The notes: generated from the letters alone by a model not told the origin. Counted from the first letter of the stretch, positions 1-9,874 are shown. The stretch: 64,000 nt of DNA from Gemmataceae bacterium (GCA_003136315.1 PLDW01000475.1:15570-79569), one strand, 5' to 3'. Numbers and translations: made by a program.

Positions 1-59
1 TCCCATTTGTACGTCTAATCGTCTTTTTAGAGATGCGAGAGCCTCAACGGGTTCCTGTA

Positions 60-983
60 TCAGGAGGATGTCACCAGGCTAGCATGGATCACCACCCCGT
101 CCTTGGCGAGAACGGAACCGTGCCACTTGCCGTCAGGTTCCCCGCGGTATTCCTCACCGAGACCGGCTGCGGGAACCGCTTCCCAGCCCTGGGTCCGGAA
201 CGCGGTGATTGCCTCCCTGACCTCGGTTTCGCTCGGTGGGGGAGCATCAGCGGCTTCGAGAGCATCCATCGTGGCTCCGGAGAGCAAGCGCGGCCACACC
301 TCCCGGCATGTGTTTGGACAATCGAATATGTCCACGAGAACCACTTTTCCGCCGACTGCAACAGCTAACCCACTCGCCCCTTCGGGATATCCCATGTGTG
401 AGAGATGTTCGTCCACGGCTTGCTTTGCAGCGGTGAAGGTGTCGGACATCGCCATCGTGGGCGAGGATGTTCCGTGGGAGGACATCTGCCGACTCACTTC
501 CGACCACACCCCACTCTGGTCGGACCCGTGACCCCGGCCCGCCTTGGCAGAGCCGCTCACGGAGGACTTGAGTACCCCCCGGAGTTTGGCCGAAGAGCCC
601 GTTTGCGAGGGTGAGAAGTGCTTTGAGGTGTACCTCCATCTCCCCTGCTCCACGCAACTGACCGGCAGCACGGTCCGGACCCCCGCCCCGATCAGAACCG
701 AGGTGTTCAGCACCCGGTTCTGCTTCGCTCCACGCAGCTCTTCGCCTTCGATAAAGAGGACTGGGCGATCGCCTTTGTTTTCGACCGCGAGGCGTGGCAC
801 GTTACCGCCCTCGGTCGCTTCCTCGACCACCACCGTCCCGTCGGCGAGGGCCGGGCCAGCCAGCCGGTACGAGGCCGGGATTGGCTGATCGGTGTAAAGT
901 GGGAACACGGAGAGTCGGGCGTGGGTGAGGGGAGAGCCGACGCGAACCTCGGATGTGGTGAACATACGCACCTTCTTGGACAT
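60..983 (-). CDS. ARPP-1-like (DUF6569-type) domain protein
   Basis: ORF with 'LAVENKGDRPVLFIEGEELRGAKQNRVLNTSVLIGAGVRTVLPVSCVEQGRW', characteristic of the ARPP-1 family. In-frame ATG at 983 chosen as start. Confidence 0.75.
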   Translation of the reverse strand: MSKKVRMFTTSEVRVGSPLTHARLSVFPLYTDQPIPASYRLAGPALADGTVVVEEATEGGNVPRLAVENKGDRPVLFIEGEELRGAKQNRVLNTSVLIGAGVRTVLPVSCVEQGRWRYTSKHFSPSQTGSSAKLRGVLKSSVSGSAKAGRGHGSDQSGVWSEVSRQMSSHGTSSPTMAMSDTFTAAKQAVDEHLSHMGYPEGASGLAVAVGGKVVLVDIFDCPNTCREVWPRLLSGATMDALEAADAPPPSETEVREAITAFRTQGWEAVPAAGLGEEYRGEPDGKWHGSVLAKDGVVIHASLVTSS

Positions 984-1156
984 GCGAACGAGAGGGAGAG
1001 AGAACCGCCACAAGACTATTCGCTCCCGGCTAGTGAATCTTTCATCGGCCCAGCCAGGACCGGGAGCAGGTGACCCTCTTGACATGCTGGCGGCTGGGAG
1101 GCGTCTGGGATACGGAAGCGAAATCGAATTGGATGACTTTTCCGGGGTTTCTTGGC

Positions 1157-2329
1157 ATGGACTTTACAGCGGTTATCTTCGTGCCCGCCCTGGTCGGGTC
1201 CGTGATTACGGGATTCGTGTTCGCACTATTCGCTGCGCATTACTACCTCACCGTTCTTCAGAGTACTGCCGCTGGGTGGAAACGGGTGACATGGCCAGCC
1301 GAGCCCATACTGGACCAGTTCTGGAAAGTGTTTTACCTGGCCTGGTTGTTGGTTCTGTGGCTCGGCCCCGCGTGGATCCTCGGGCGGGGACTTGGCCGCG
1401 GATCGGAGGGGGTCTGGATCACGTATGCAGTGCCGTTTGTGGCCTTGTGGATTTGCTACCCGATCAGTCAACTCTCCTCCCTTGGTGGCCCCACGATCTG
1501 GCTCCCGCTCCATCCCGAAGTTTTCGACAGGCTCGCGCGTCGTCCGTTCGCGCTTGTGGGTTTCCTCATCCTGAGTGCGGGTGTGTTGGCGGGGCTCATC
1601 GCAGCGTTTCGCGCGGTGTTTATTACATCCGGGCTCCACTGGCTCTTCATTGGAAGCCCACTGATGATCATCGCAGCTCTCGTTTACGCCAGCCTACTCG
1701 GTCGGCTCTCGTTCGCGATCTCGTACACGAAAACCATGTTTTCCGGGCGAAAAAAGAAACGGTCACCGGAGACCACTGAGTCCAGGCCCAAGCCCGTGAA
1801 ACAGGGGGATGACGGAAATGACGAGACAACAGGCACGGACGATGGATCGGCATTCGTGCAACCCAGCGACCTGCCCCCGATTGACACTCCAGACGAGGGG
1901 CCACTCTCAGGTTACGATGTGACATTCGATGCTCCACCCAAGAAGGCCGGTAAGCGGGTTCGGGCGGAGATGGCGGAAGCCGCAGATCAGACTGACAATC
2001 CCGATTCCGAGACGCGAAGCAAGTCGACTCGCCGGGTGCGCGCGGAATTGGACGAAGATGACGCCGCTTACGATGTCACTCAGACAGAAGCGATTCCCGA
2101 GGAGCGTGCACCCCAAAGCGTCTTTGAGCCGAGAGCGGATGAGATGCGACTCCTCAACCGGGACGACAAGCCAAAGCCCCCCAAACGAGTCTGGACGCTC
2201 GAAGTGCTGGCATTCCTCTTCGACCCTGGCGCGATTGCGGTCATCGGGCTCCTGTCGTTTCTGTGCATCGCGGTGGGGGGAATGGTGCGGATCGCGCGGG
2301 CACTTAACCCCGTTGCAGGGGAACCGTAG
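1157..2329 (+). CDS. Planctomycete multi-pass membrane protein with a charged cytoplasmic linker and a C-terminal TM segment
   Basis: Several hydrophobic segments (VIFVPALVGSVITGFVFALF, ITYAVPFVALWICYPI), a low-complexity acidic/basic linker, then a C-terminal TM (IAVIGLLSFLCIAVGGMV). In-frame ATG at 1157. Confidence 0.6.
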   Translation: MDFTAVIFVPALVGSVITGFVFALFAAHYYLTVLQSTAAGWKRVTWPAEPILDQFWKVFYLAWLLVLWLGPAWILGRGLGRGSEGVWITYAVPFVALWICYPISQLSSLGGPTIWLPLHPEVFDRLARRPFALVGFLILSAGVLAGLIAAFRAVFITSGLHWLFIGSPLMIIAALVYASLLGRLSFAISYTKTMFSGRKKKRSPETTESRPKPVKQGDDGNDETTGTDDGSAFVQPSDLPPIDTPDEGPLSGYDVTFDAPPKKAGKRVRAEMAEAADQTDNPDSETRSKSTRRVRAELDEDDAAYDVTQTEAIPEERAPQSVFEPRADEMRLLNRDDKPKPPKRVWTLEVLAFLFDPGAIAVIGLLSFLCIAVGGMVRIARALNPVAGEP

Positions 2330-2375
2330 CACCACCGGACAGAACTCCTCGACTGGGAGGCAGAGTAGAGCGAAA

Positions 2376-2491
2376 CCGCCCTTTGGCTCCCCCTTCCTTC
2401 TTAGGGAAGGGGGTTTGGGGGGTTAGGTTCCGCCCTCACCGCCCTTTGGCTCCCCCTTCCTTCTTAGGGAAGGGGATTGGGGGGTTAGGTT
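2376..2491. repeat. Tandem near-identical ~53 bp units, each with a C-rich/G-rich hairpin
   Basis: CCGCCCTTTGGCTCCCCCTTCCTTCTTAGGGAAGGGGG...GGGGGGTTAGGTT occurs at 2376-2429 and again at 2439-2491. Confidence 0.85.
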
Positions 2492-2604
2492 TTCTGCGGA
2501 AGTCCTTTGGATTTGCATGTCTCCCCGCGGACGAGCCTGTCATTCGTGATGCGCGATAGAATAGCCTCTCGACTCGCCCTTCACATCGTCTCGAAGGATG
2601 AATC

Positions 2605-2967
2605 ATGCCGAAGTTGACAGTCGAGGGGGTTGGGGCGTTTGATGTGGCCGATGGGAAGCGGCTCATCCTGGCTCTGACGGATGATGCCAAAGTTGACCAA
2701 CTCCACGCTTGCGGGGGGAACGCCCGATGTACGACATGTCGGGTCGAGTTCGTGACCGGTGAGCCCGATCGCATCACCGAGGCCGAAAAGGCCGTCCTCG
2801 CGGCCAAGGGTGTCACCGGCGTCCGGCTGAGCTGCCAGATCGTCTGCGACCACGACATGACAGTGCGGTGTATCAGTCGACTCGCCGGGAGCGGTCGCGT
2901 GGACGCTGGAAAACGACCTCAGGATGCGATTATTCCGCCCCCGGTCTGGATTTCTACGACTTCTTGA
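2605..2967 (+). CDS. 2Fe-2S ferredoxin-type protein
   Basis: Cluster-binding motif CGGNARCTTCRV and a downstream Cys in 'VRLSCQIVCDHDMTV'. Confidence 0.8.
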   Translation: MPKLTVEGVGAFDVADGKRLILALTDDAKVDQLHACGGNARCTTCRVEFVTGEPDRITEAEKAVLAAKGVTGVRLSCQIVCDHDMTVRCISRLAGSGRVDAGKRPQDAIIPPPVWISTTS

Positions 2968-3236
2968 GCTGGGCCCGGAGATTGCCCTTGTGGTCGAGAA
3001 TCGGGCGCGCTGTCCATGTCGCGCTGACCCTCTCGGCGGTCGTATGTTGTGCGTGGTCGCTGTTCAGAGAATCTCAGCGTCCAGACCCAGGCTTATACGA
3101 CTCACACGCTGACAGGTTCTATCATCGCCAGCGATGGCCCGGAACGTGACCTCGGATGGCCGCTTGGGGTAACGGAGGTACTGGAGTCCAAGGTCAGTTC
3201 GCTGACCGAGAATTGCTGACACACGGTGTTCCACGT

Positions 3237-5963
3237 TCAGTCCACGAACGCGAACTCGTTACTCAGGAGCAACACCTGGGCATATTGCTCCCACGGGCCG
3301 AACGCGCCATCACTCTTCCCACCGCTGCCGACGAACGCCCGGCCAAGCCCCATCTCGTCGGGAGTCGGGTTCCGATTCAACACCGCCCGGTAAATCCGGA
3401 TCACTTTCTCGTCGGTGGACTTCGCCGCGATCACCTCCGGGCGATTGACCAGGGCTTTCGCTTGCTCGGTCACGAATGGGCTATTCAGCAGGAAAAGGGC
3501 TTGCTGGGGGACGGTGGTCTGGAATCGCTGTGGGCTGTGCTGATCCGGACTGGCCAGGTCGAACACGCGGAAGGTGCCCGGGAGGTTCGATCGGTCGAGC
3601 ATCCCGTACACCGTCCGACGTGTTGTAAAGGGAGCCTTGAACAGGTCGACTGGCCTTCCCCCCACCGTCAGGTCGAGCCGACCGGCAGCGAAAAGGAGCG
3701 AATCTCGCATCGCTTCAAAGTCGAGTCGGCGGCGGTTCTGCCGACCGAGTAAACGGTTGTCGACGTCTTCAAAGTCACTCCGCGTTCCACGGCCCGCATT
3801 CCGGGTTCCCGAAGACTGTTGGTATGTTGCCGAGAGCATGATCCGCTTGTGGAGTCGCTTCACATTCCATCCGTCGGCTGTGAACCCCGCCGCCAGCCAG
3901 TCGAGGAGTTCCGGGTGAGTTGGGGGGTCGCTCCGTAGGCCGAAATCGCTCGGCGTGCGGACCAATCCCTGGCCGAAGTGTCCGGCCCAGACCCGGTTCA
4001 CGAACACACGGGCAGTGAGCGGATTGTCCGGACTGGCAATCGCACGGGCCAGTTCCAGTCGCCCGCTTCCGCTTGTGAACGGCTTGCGACTTGGTCCGGC
4101 TGCCACCCCGACCATCTGCCGTGGGACGGCCGGGCCGCGATTCCCCGGATTGCCGCGGAGAAAGACAACCGGTTCGACGATCGGGCCGTCGTTCAAAACG
4201 TGAGCCCGCGGCGGGGCGGCGGGGCTGGTCGCCTTGAACACGTCGATTTTCTTTCGGACCGCAGCGATCTGGTCCCGGTCGAGTCGGTTGAAGATCTTGT
4301 CGGCGTCGGCGATGGGAATGTCCGTCGGTCCGCCCGGCCCGAGGACAGCGGCCAGGGTCGGTTGGCCCTTCGGGGCGTCCGCGATGAGCTTCGCGACTGC
4401 TCCCAGCGCGGCCCGGAAGGTCTTCGGTTGAGCATCGGCCAGCGCCTTGATGACCAGCGGGTGCGCGGGTTTATTCGGGTTCTTGCCGAGCCCAGCGATC
4501 ACATCCGGTGCCTTGGCCGGGAAGTCGGCCTCGGGGATCTCGTGGAGTTGCCCAAGCGGCCAGAACACCGGCGAATCCGCCTTGAGTTGCCCGGTGAGAT
4601 ACTCCCGCCACCGCCCGAACACAAATCCACTCAGATCGCGCTCCCGGACAACAGCGGGAACTCGCCCACCCGCTCTGTCCTTGGTGTCCAGAACAGCCCG
4701 GATGTATTCGGCGATCCCGTCTGCTGACCGGAGTTTCGCCACTGTCGCAGCGTGGTGTTTGGCGACTTCTGCGGTGTAGGCGGCTTCCCGCTTCGCCAGC
4801 TCTTTCTCGAACGCCTCGACCTCCGCGGTCAACTTGGTCTCACCCAGCAGCGGAAGGTCTTTCGGTTCGACTGAACTGGCGAAAATTCCATAGAGCGAGT
4901 AATAATCCTTGATCGGGATCGGGTCGAATTTGTGGTCGTGGCACCGGGCGCACCCAACCGTCAGGCCCATCAACCCACGTGTGACGACATCGATGCGGTC
5001 GTCGATAATGTCCGGCGTATTATTGAGGAACCGCCGACCGAGAGTGAGAAAGCCCATCGCGGCGAGGGCCTTGGAGTCACCATTGGTTGGGAGTTTGTCC
5101 GCTGCGAGTTGTTCCACCACGAACTGGTCGAACGGCTTGTCCTCGTTGAACGCCCGGATGACGTAGTCGCGGTAGGTGTAGGCGTAGGGGAAGTTACGGT
5201 CCTCGGTGAAGACGTAACCCTTGGTGTCGGCGTAGCGAGCGATGTCGAGCCAGTAGCGGCCCCACCTCTCCCCGTAGTGCGGCGACGCGAGCAACCGGTC
5301 CACGAGATTCTCGAAGGCTTGAGGAGAGTCGTCCTTCTCGAATGCCTCGATCTCCGCAGCCGTCGGAGGTAGGCCGAGTAGGTCGAAGTACACTCGTCGA
5401 GCGAGTGTCCGCTTGTCGGCCTGGGGGGCGAGGGTCAGCCCTTTCTCAGCCAGCTTGGCGGCCACGAACCGGTCAATCTCGTTGCGAAGTTCGGCTTTCG
5501 GGCCGGGGACTTCCGGTAAGACCGGCAGCCGGATTGGCTGGAAGGCCCAGTGCTTGCGAGGGTCGGCGGTGTTCGCGACGCTGACAGCGGTCGGGTAAGG
5601 AGCACCCATCCGCACCCATTCGGTCAGGGCGGCGACGGAGTCGGCCGGGAGCGGCCCTTTCGGGGGCATCGGGAACTCACCTGTCCGACCGACCGACGCG
5701 ACGAGCCGACTCTTGGCCGGGTCGCCTGGGGTGACAACCGGGCCATTGTCGGCCCCGGCCTTGAGACCCGCGGCGGTGTCGAGCCGCAACCCCGCACTCT
5801 GTTTCTTCTCACCGTGGCACGAATAGCACTTCTCGGCCAGGACCGGCCGGACCTTCTTCTCGAAGAACTCAATCCCATCAGGGGATGGGGCGGCAGGATC
5901 GGCAGCGACGGAAGGAAGGGCGCAAGCGCAAAGCACCGCATGGGTTGTGAACCAGCGTAACAT
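3237..5963 (-). CDS. PSD1 and planctomycete cytochrome C domain protein (PSCyt1 + DUF1549 + DUF1553)
   Basis: CYSCHGEKKQSAGLRLDT haem-type motif, 'HWAFQPIRLP', 'YGERWGRYWLDIARYADTKGY', 'NPLTARVFVNRVWAGHFGQGLVRTPSDFG'. Confidence 0.92.
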   Translation of the reverse strand: MLRWFTTHAVLCACALPSVAADPAAPSPDGIEFFEKKVRPVLAEKCYSCHGEKKQSAGLRLDTAAGLKAGADNGPVVTPGDPAKSRLVASVGRTGEFPMPPKGPLPADSVAALTEWVRMGAPYPTAVSVANTADPRKHWAFQPIRLPVLPEVPGPKAELRNEIDRFVAAKLAEKGLTLAPQADKRTLARRVYFDLLGLPPTAAEIEAFEKDDSPQAFENLVDRLLASPHYGERWGRYWLDIARYADTKGYVFTEDRNFPYAYTYRDYVIRAFNEDKPFDQFVVEQLAADKLPTNGDSKALAAMGFLTLGRRFLNNTPDIIDDRIDVVTRGLMGLTVGCARCHDHKFDPIPIKDYYSLYGIFASSVEPKDLPLLGETKLTAEVEAFEKELAKREAAYTAEVAKHHAATVAKLRSADGIAEYIRAVLDTKDRAGGRVPAVVRERDLSGFVFGRWREYLTGQLKADSPVFWPLGQLHEIPEADFPAKAPDVIAGLGKNPNKPAHPLVIKALADAQPKTFRAALGAVAKLIADAPKGQPTLAAVLGPGGPTDIPIADADKIFNRLDRDQIAAVRKKIDVFKATSPAAPPRAHVLNDGPIVEPVVFLRGNPGNRGPAVPRQMVGVAAGPSRKPFTSGSGRLELARAIASPDNPLTARVFVNRVWAGHFGQGLVRTPSDFGLRSDPPTHPELLDWLAAGFTADGWNVKRLHKRIMLSATYQQSSGTRNAGRGTRSDFEDVDNRLLGRQNRRRLDFEAMRDSLLFAAGRLDLTVGGRPVDLFKAPFTTRRTVYGMLDRSNLPGTFRVFDLASPDQHSPQRFQTTVPQQALFLLNSPFVTEQAKALVNRPEVIAAKSTDEKVIRIYRAVLNRNPTPDEMGLGRAFVGSGGKSDGAFGPWEQYAQVLLLSNEFAFVD

Positions 5964-6207
5964 TCAAATCCCTCGTCGGGACGGGTCGAGTGGCCGAGGC
6001 AGGGGGCGAGTGCGGGGAGGCGGGAGTATTCTACCCCACCAAACCCCGGGCGGCGAATCGAGTTCAAGCCTGGAACGATCCTTTTTCATCGGGTCAAACT
6101 CGTTGCTCGTGGCCGGTCCAAAATCGGAGAGGCAGGTTTTCGTGGGGAGAGCAGAGGAAATCGAGCGATTCTGGGAATGACGACGCCCGAGGCGCGTGAT
6201 TAACTCG

Positions 6208-6232
6208 CCTTGAGGGTATCTCAGGGTTTTTT
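6208..6232 (+). terminator. Possible intrinsic terminator/attenuator hairpin upstream of the protease island
   Basis: CCTTGAG-GGTAT-CTCAGGG (one G-U pair) followed by TTTTTTG. No plus-strand gene ends upstream of it. Confidence 0.4.
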
Positions 6233-6360
6233 GTTTTTTTTCTTTCCTCTGAGCACGGCGTCCCTACAATCTGGCCTTTAACTATCAGCAATTGATCAGG
6301 TTGACACGATCGGCCCTGTTGCCGAGTTGCCCAATTGCAGTGCCCTTACGCCGGTGCATC

Positions 6361-7527
6361 ATGAGCTCCGATACTTCAACTCATTCCGCCAAAGCTCAAG
6401 AACCCATCGCACAGTTTGATGGTCCGCCGCCCGAGGAGCACCCGCTCTATCATGAGGTGGTAACATTGGCTGACATCCTTGGCAAATCTCTAGCCTTCAC
6501 TGATTTCCACTCATCACATTTAGTCGGTTACAAAGACATGATACATCTGAATAAACTTTCTGATGAACTACGTGCGTTCTGGGGAAATGCGAAGTGCCAA
6601 GGTGGGATATATGGCGTGGGTGTCGGGACGGGGAAGACGCCCAAGGATACTTCGCCGAGGGTAGTGTTATACGTTCGTGATCCAGTTCGGTTCAAGAGAA
6701 TATTTCGGAATTACACTCGTCTCCGGCTCCCAGGGGCCACACACGAACACATCATCCAGTTTGAACAGGTTGGGCTGTTCCGGGCATCTGGCCGGGGGTA
6801 TACTCGTCCTGCACACTGCGGCTGTTCAGTGGGGCATGCGTATCAATTGGGTGGGAGTATTGGGTGTCTGGTCAATCGCGTGGGCGAGGCGGATGGACAG
6901 GTTTATCTCCTCTCAGCTGCTCATGTCTTGGCCGCGAACAATGCAAGCCGCCCAGGTGAACCAATTTATCAGCCGGCCTTACGATACGGCGGAGATCGGA
7001 ACAATCCATCTCATAGAATCGGGGAGCTTGTGAGTTATACCCCTCTCATCAACGGTGGCACGGGGGATGTGGCAATAGCAAAGCCTGATTCTCGGGTGCA
7101 TGTCACACCGGTCATCTGGGACCAGCGACACTCCTTATCTCAAGGTGCGACACGAATCAGTCAGGTCGGAGATCGAGTTCCAGTCGGGGGAAGGACACCG
7201 AGACTCCGGGAATCGATTATCCTGCACTATGGTGCAGGATCTGATAATGCCGGCTCTGTCGTTGGGACTGTTTATTCTATTCGTACCACCGTCATCGTTC
7301 GATTTCCAGGGTTTAATTGGGTGACCCTGCGTAACATGGCGATTGCCGAGTTGAATATTACGGAAGGGGATTCTGGTGCCGGGCTGTATACTCCCGATAA
7401 CTATTTGGTCGGAATAGTATGCGCACGTGGGCCTGGCTCGGAAAAGCAGAAGCAGAAGCCTGTTGCAGTGTTTACACCATACCCGACAGCTGCCTCTGCC
7501 CTTGGGGTTAGCATAGCTGGGGTGTAA
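6361..7527 (+). CDS. Trypsin-like (chymotrypsin-fold) serine protease with an N-terminal accessory domain
   Basis: Order 'LLSAAHVLA' (His), 'GDVAIA' (Asp), 'EGDSGAGL' (Ser). N-terminal segment 'GGIYGVGVGTGK...PRVVLYVRDPVRF' typical of protease-associated domains. ORF track opens at 6292; in-frame ATG at 6361 is a plausible start. Confidence 0.75.
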   Translation: MSSDTSTHSAKAQEPIAQFDGPPPEEHPLYHEVVTLADILGKSLAFTDFHSSHLVGYKDMIHLNKLSDELRAFWGNAKCQGGIYGVGVGTGKTPKDTSPRVVLYVRDPVRFKRIFRNYTRLRLPGATHEHIIQFEQVGLFRASGRGYTRPAHCGCSVGHAYQLGGSIGCLVNRVGEADGQVYLLSAAHVLAANNASRPGEPIYQPALRYGGDRNNPSHRIGELVSYTPLINGGTGDVAIAKPDSRVHVTPVIWDQRHSLSQGATRISQVGDRVPVGGRTPRLRESIILHYGAGSDNAGSVVGTVYSIRTTVIVRFPGFNWVTLRNMAIAELNITEGDSGAGLYTPDNYLVGIVCARGPGSEKQKQKPVAVFTPYPTAASALGVSIAGV

Positions 7528-7619
7528 TATGAGAAAGTGGTGAGTGCTTGGTAGGGTTCCCCATCCTCCCCCGATTACTAGTCGATTTTTCATCGGCGAC
7601 GGCATTATTCTTGCGGGGA

Positions 7620-7940
7620 ATGATTGCGATGGCAAAGGAAAAAGGGAACGATCTGGTTGATTACGAAGATGAATTGGCGATTGCAGTTGCAAATGCTTAC
7701 AGTTGGTGGGTTGGGCGAGGGGGTGTAATGGCTGTGGGTTTGGGACGAAATCCGTACCCAGATGCTCGTTCCGAACACCCATACGTCATTGAGGTCTCTG
7801 TCGGACCACTCGTCCCAGGGGTCTCAGACGGACCCTTGACCGACCTGCACGAGAGCGAAGAAGTGGTGATGCCAACTGGGGAGCGAATCCGATTGCCTGT
7901 CGTCCTTCAACAATCCGACAGTTTTTTTATGGATCAATAA
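7620..7940 (+). CDS. Small protein, possible variant of the protease-associated N-terminal domain
   Basis: 'GRGGVMAVGLGRNPYPDARSEHPYVIEVSV' resembles the GGIYGVGVGTG...VVLYV segment of the upstream protease. Confidence 0.5.
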   Translation: MIAMAKEKGNDLVDYEDELAIAVANAYSWWVGRGGVMAVGLGRNPYPDARSEHPYVIEVSVGPLVPGVSDGPLTDLHESEEVVMPTGERIRLPVVLQQSDSFFMDQ

Positions 7941-7975
7941 TGCTTCTCTTACCCATCCCCAGCCGGTAACTTATC

Positions 7976-8350
7976 ATGTCATGGTGGGACAATTTCTGGA
8001 ACGTTTATCCTTGGCTTCTTGCGGGGGTTCTATGTAGCTTGGTGATTCCTTGGGCCAAGGCTCAACTCTGGCCTCCCATCGCGGTTGCCGCTAGCGAACA
8101 GGCAAGATCTGTTTGGAAAGAAAGGCTATCATGGCTCTGGGCGTCAACTAAGCCGTACTTAGGCTATGTCGTGGCGTCGTCAGCAATTGCATTTTTGCTG
8201 TTTATGACCTGTCGAAAAACGCAACTCTCAAGTCCGCAACTCGTTGTTTCGGATGCCGATGCGTTTTTTTTTGGCTTTTTTGCAGACTCAGTGATCGCGA
8301 AGATGAACGGCCGAGAGCAGCCACTTACATCAGACGATAACTCTCGCTGA
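7976..8350 (+). CDS. Small two-TM membrane protein
   Basis: Hydrophobic segments WLLAGVLCSLVIPW and LGYVVASSAIAFLLFM. Short spacing after the preceding gene. Confidence 0.5.
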   Translation: MSWWDNFWNVYPWLLAGVLCSLVIPWAKAQLWPPIAVAASEQARSVWKERLSWLWASTKPYLGYVVASSAIAFLLFMTCRKTQLSSPQLVVSDADAFFFGFFADSVIAKMNGREQPLTSDDNSR

Positions 8351-9068
8351 ATGGGTGGTTGGGGAAATTGAACCTTTGTGGGCATTTTGGGGCTGGGGCA
8401 CACCTGAACTTTCCGCTGGACAAATTTGTTCACACAGTCGACTGTTAATCCGGGATCAATGAGCATTATTCCGTCCAGGTCGCTAAATCGAAATCTGCAG
8501 CGCCTTCCCCGTACAGGGGTTTCTAATCGCATGCAGCACACCATTGGTGACTTTAGTTGTTACGTCACCAGAAGTTCGGGCCACTGTCAACTGAATGGCC
8601 AGACGAGATTCAGTTCCTTCCCATTTTTTCGGTGAATCCACCTCTACCCCTCCCTCATATCTTTTCTAAGATACGAGTTACCCCCTTTGGGGACTGGGTA
8701 CGATCTCTGTGTCGTAAGTCTTTACACAACCGTCGATTAGGTTTGCCAAGAAGACCGACTGCGGTAGGTGTTCGGTATGTGGATTCTGCTTGCCTGGGAT
8801 TTCGTCGCATTGGGCGAGCAAGAATCTCCAAACCGAGTCTGCAAGCCTGTTTTCTGCCCGGACCCCAGCCTCTGCTACGCTATTTTCGGCCGCCCATCGG
8901 AGAAGCGATCAGATGCTGTGTCGGATGGCAGGCATGCTTCCCTCTGCTGATCACCGCGGTAAGATTGTTCGGCGAACCTTGTTGACAACCGTTCATGGGT
9001 GCCATGTATGGTTCAGCCCGAGCTGAACCTGACTGACCCCGTGAGCGATCTTTCCCGGGTGGCGACTA

Positions 9069-9506
9069 GTGGATCACCGTAGCAAGTTCTCCGAGGATGC
9101 GCTCCCGTTCGAGGTGGTAGAGCGAATCCTCTTCCTCGATGGCTCGCCAAATGCTGGGTGGAGCATTCCCCGGCAAGTCAAGTGGCTCGAGGATCTGCTT
9201 CGGTCTGCCCCCCGGGCAAACCGTGTCTGCGGTCGCTTACGGGCGTTACTCAAGCGTTCAGGGATGGGCGCACTTGACAACCTAATGAAACACATCCGTC
9301 AGTTCGGAGGCGAAGCCCGATGCCTCGGCGGTATCCTTGGTTGTAGAGTGTCGACCAACGGAGATTCGTCGCCACTTCTGGAACTCATCGTTCGAAAAGC
9401 CGATGTGAGGCGGTTCACCCAGGTTCTTGGAGGCCGGATTTCTGTGTCCGTCTACCCGAATGGTCCTGCGCACCACATCGTAATGATCTCCGATGATTCC
9501 ACCTGA
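9069..9506 (+). CDS. Small protein sharing the protease-associated domain
   Basis: 'LDNLMKHIRQFGGEARCLGGILGCRVSTNGDSSPLLELIVRKADVRRF' aligns with 'LNKLSDELRAFWGNAKCQGGIYGVGVGTGKTPKDTSPRVVLYVRDPVRF' of the protease. GTG start. Confidence 0.55.
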   Translation: MDHRSKFSEDALPFEVVERILFLDGSPNAGWSIPRQVKWLEDLLRSAPRANRVCGRLRALLKRSGMGALDNLMKHIRQFGGEARCLGGILGCRVSTNGDSSPLLELIVRKADVRRFTQVLGGRISVSVYPNGPAHHIVMISDDST

Positions 9507-9651
9507 AATGGCACAATCTGACTTGCTTCGCTCAAAGCCCAGCCTTCCCTTTTGGCTTCGAAAGTCGACCGAGAGGGCCACAATCCCTCACCCAGCCACT
9601 CGATTCTTCGCATCTTCGCCAAATCTGTTAGACATTTTATATTGCAATCTA

Positions 9652-9671
9652 ATTAATATTATAATATTAAT
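9652..9671. repeat. Perfect 20 bp AT-only palindrome
   Basis: ATTAATATTATAATATTAAT is identical to its reverse complement. Confidence 0.95.
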
Positions 9672-9874
9672 ATTAGTGCTAACTGTCGCGAGTTGCAAAC
9701 AAATGAGATTTGTTTGTGATATTAGCTCTTCCATAACTGCTGCTAGTACTGTATGGTGCGTCATATTCAACGCACTAATTCTGTCGGTCTTATTCGTTTC
9801 TGGCGACCTCAGCACCCCTGGACAGCCGAGGACGCCTTTCCCTCTCGGTCCGAAAGCCATAAGGTAGATGTATT

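Noticed and set aside
925-1779. 284 aa plus-strand ORF
   Set aside because: Overlaps the membrane-protein ORF in another frame. Composition is shadow-like.
8557-8985. 142 aa plus-strand ORF between the two-TM gene and the 9069 gene
   Set aside because: No motifs, atypical composition and no clear coding pattern. Treated as non-coding.
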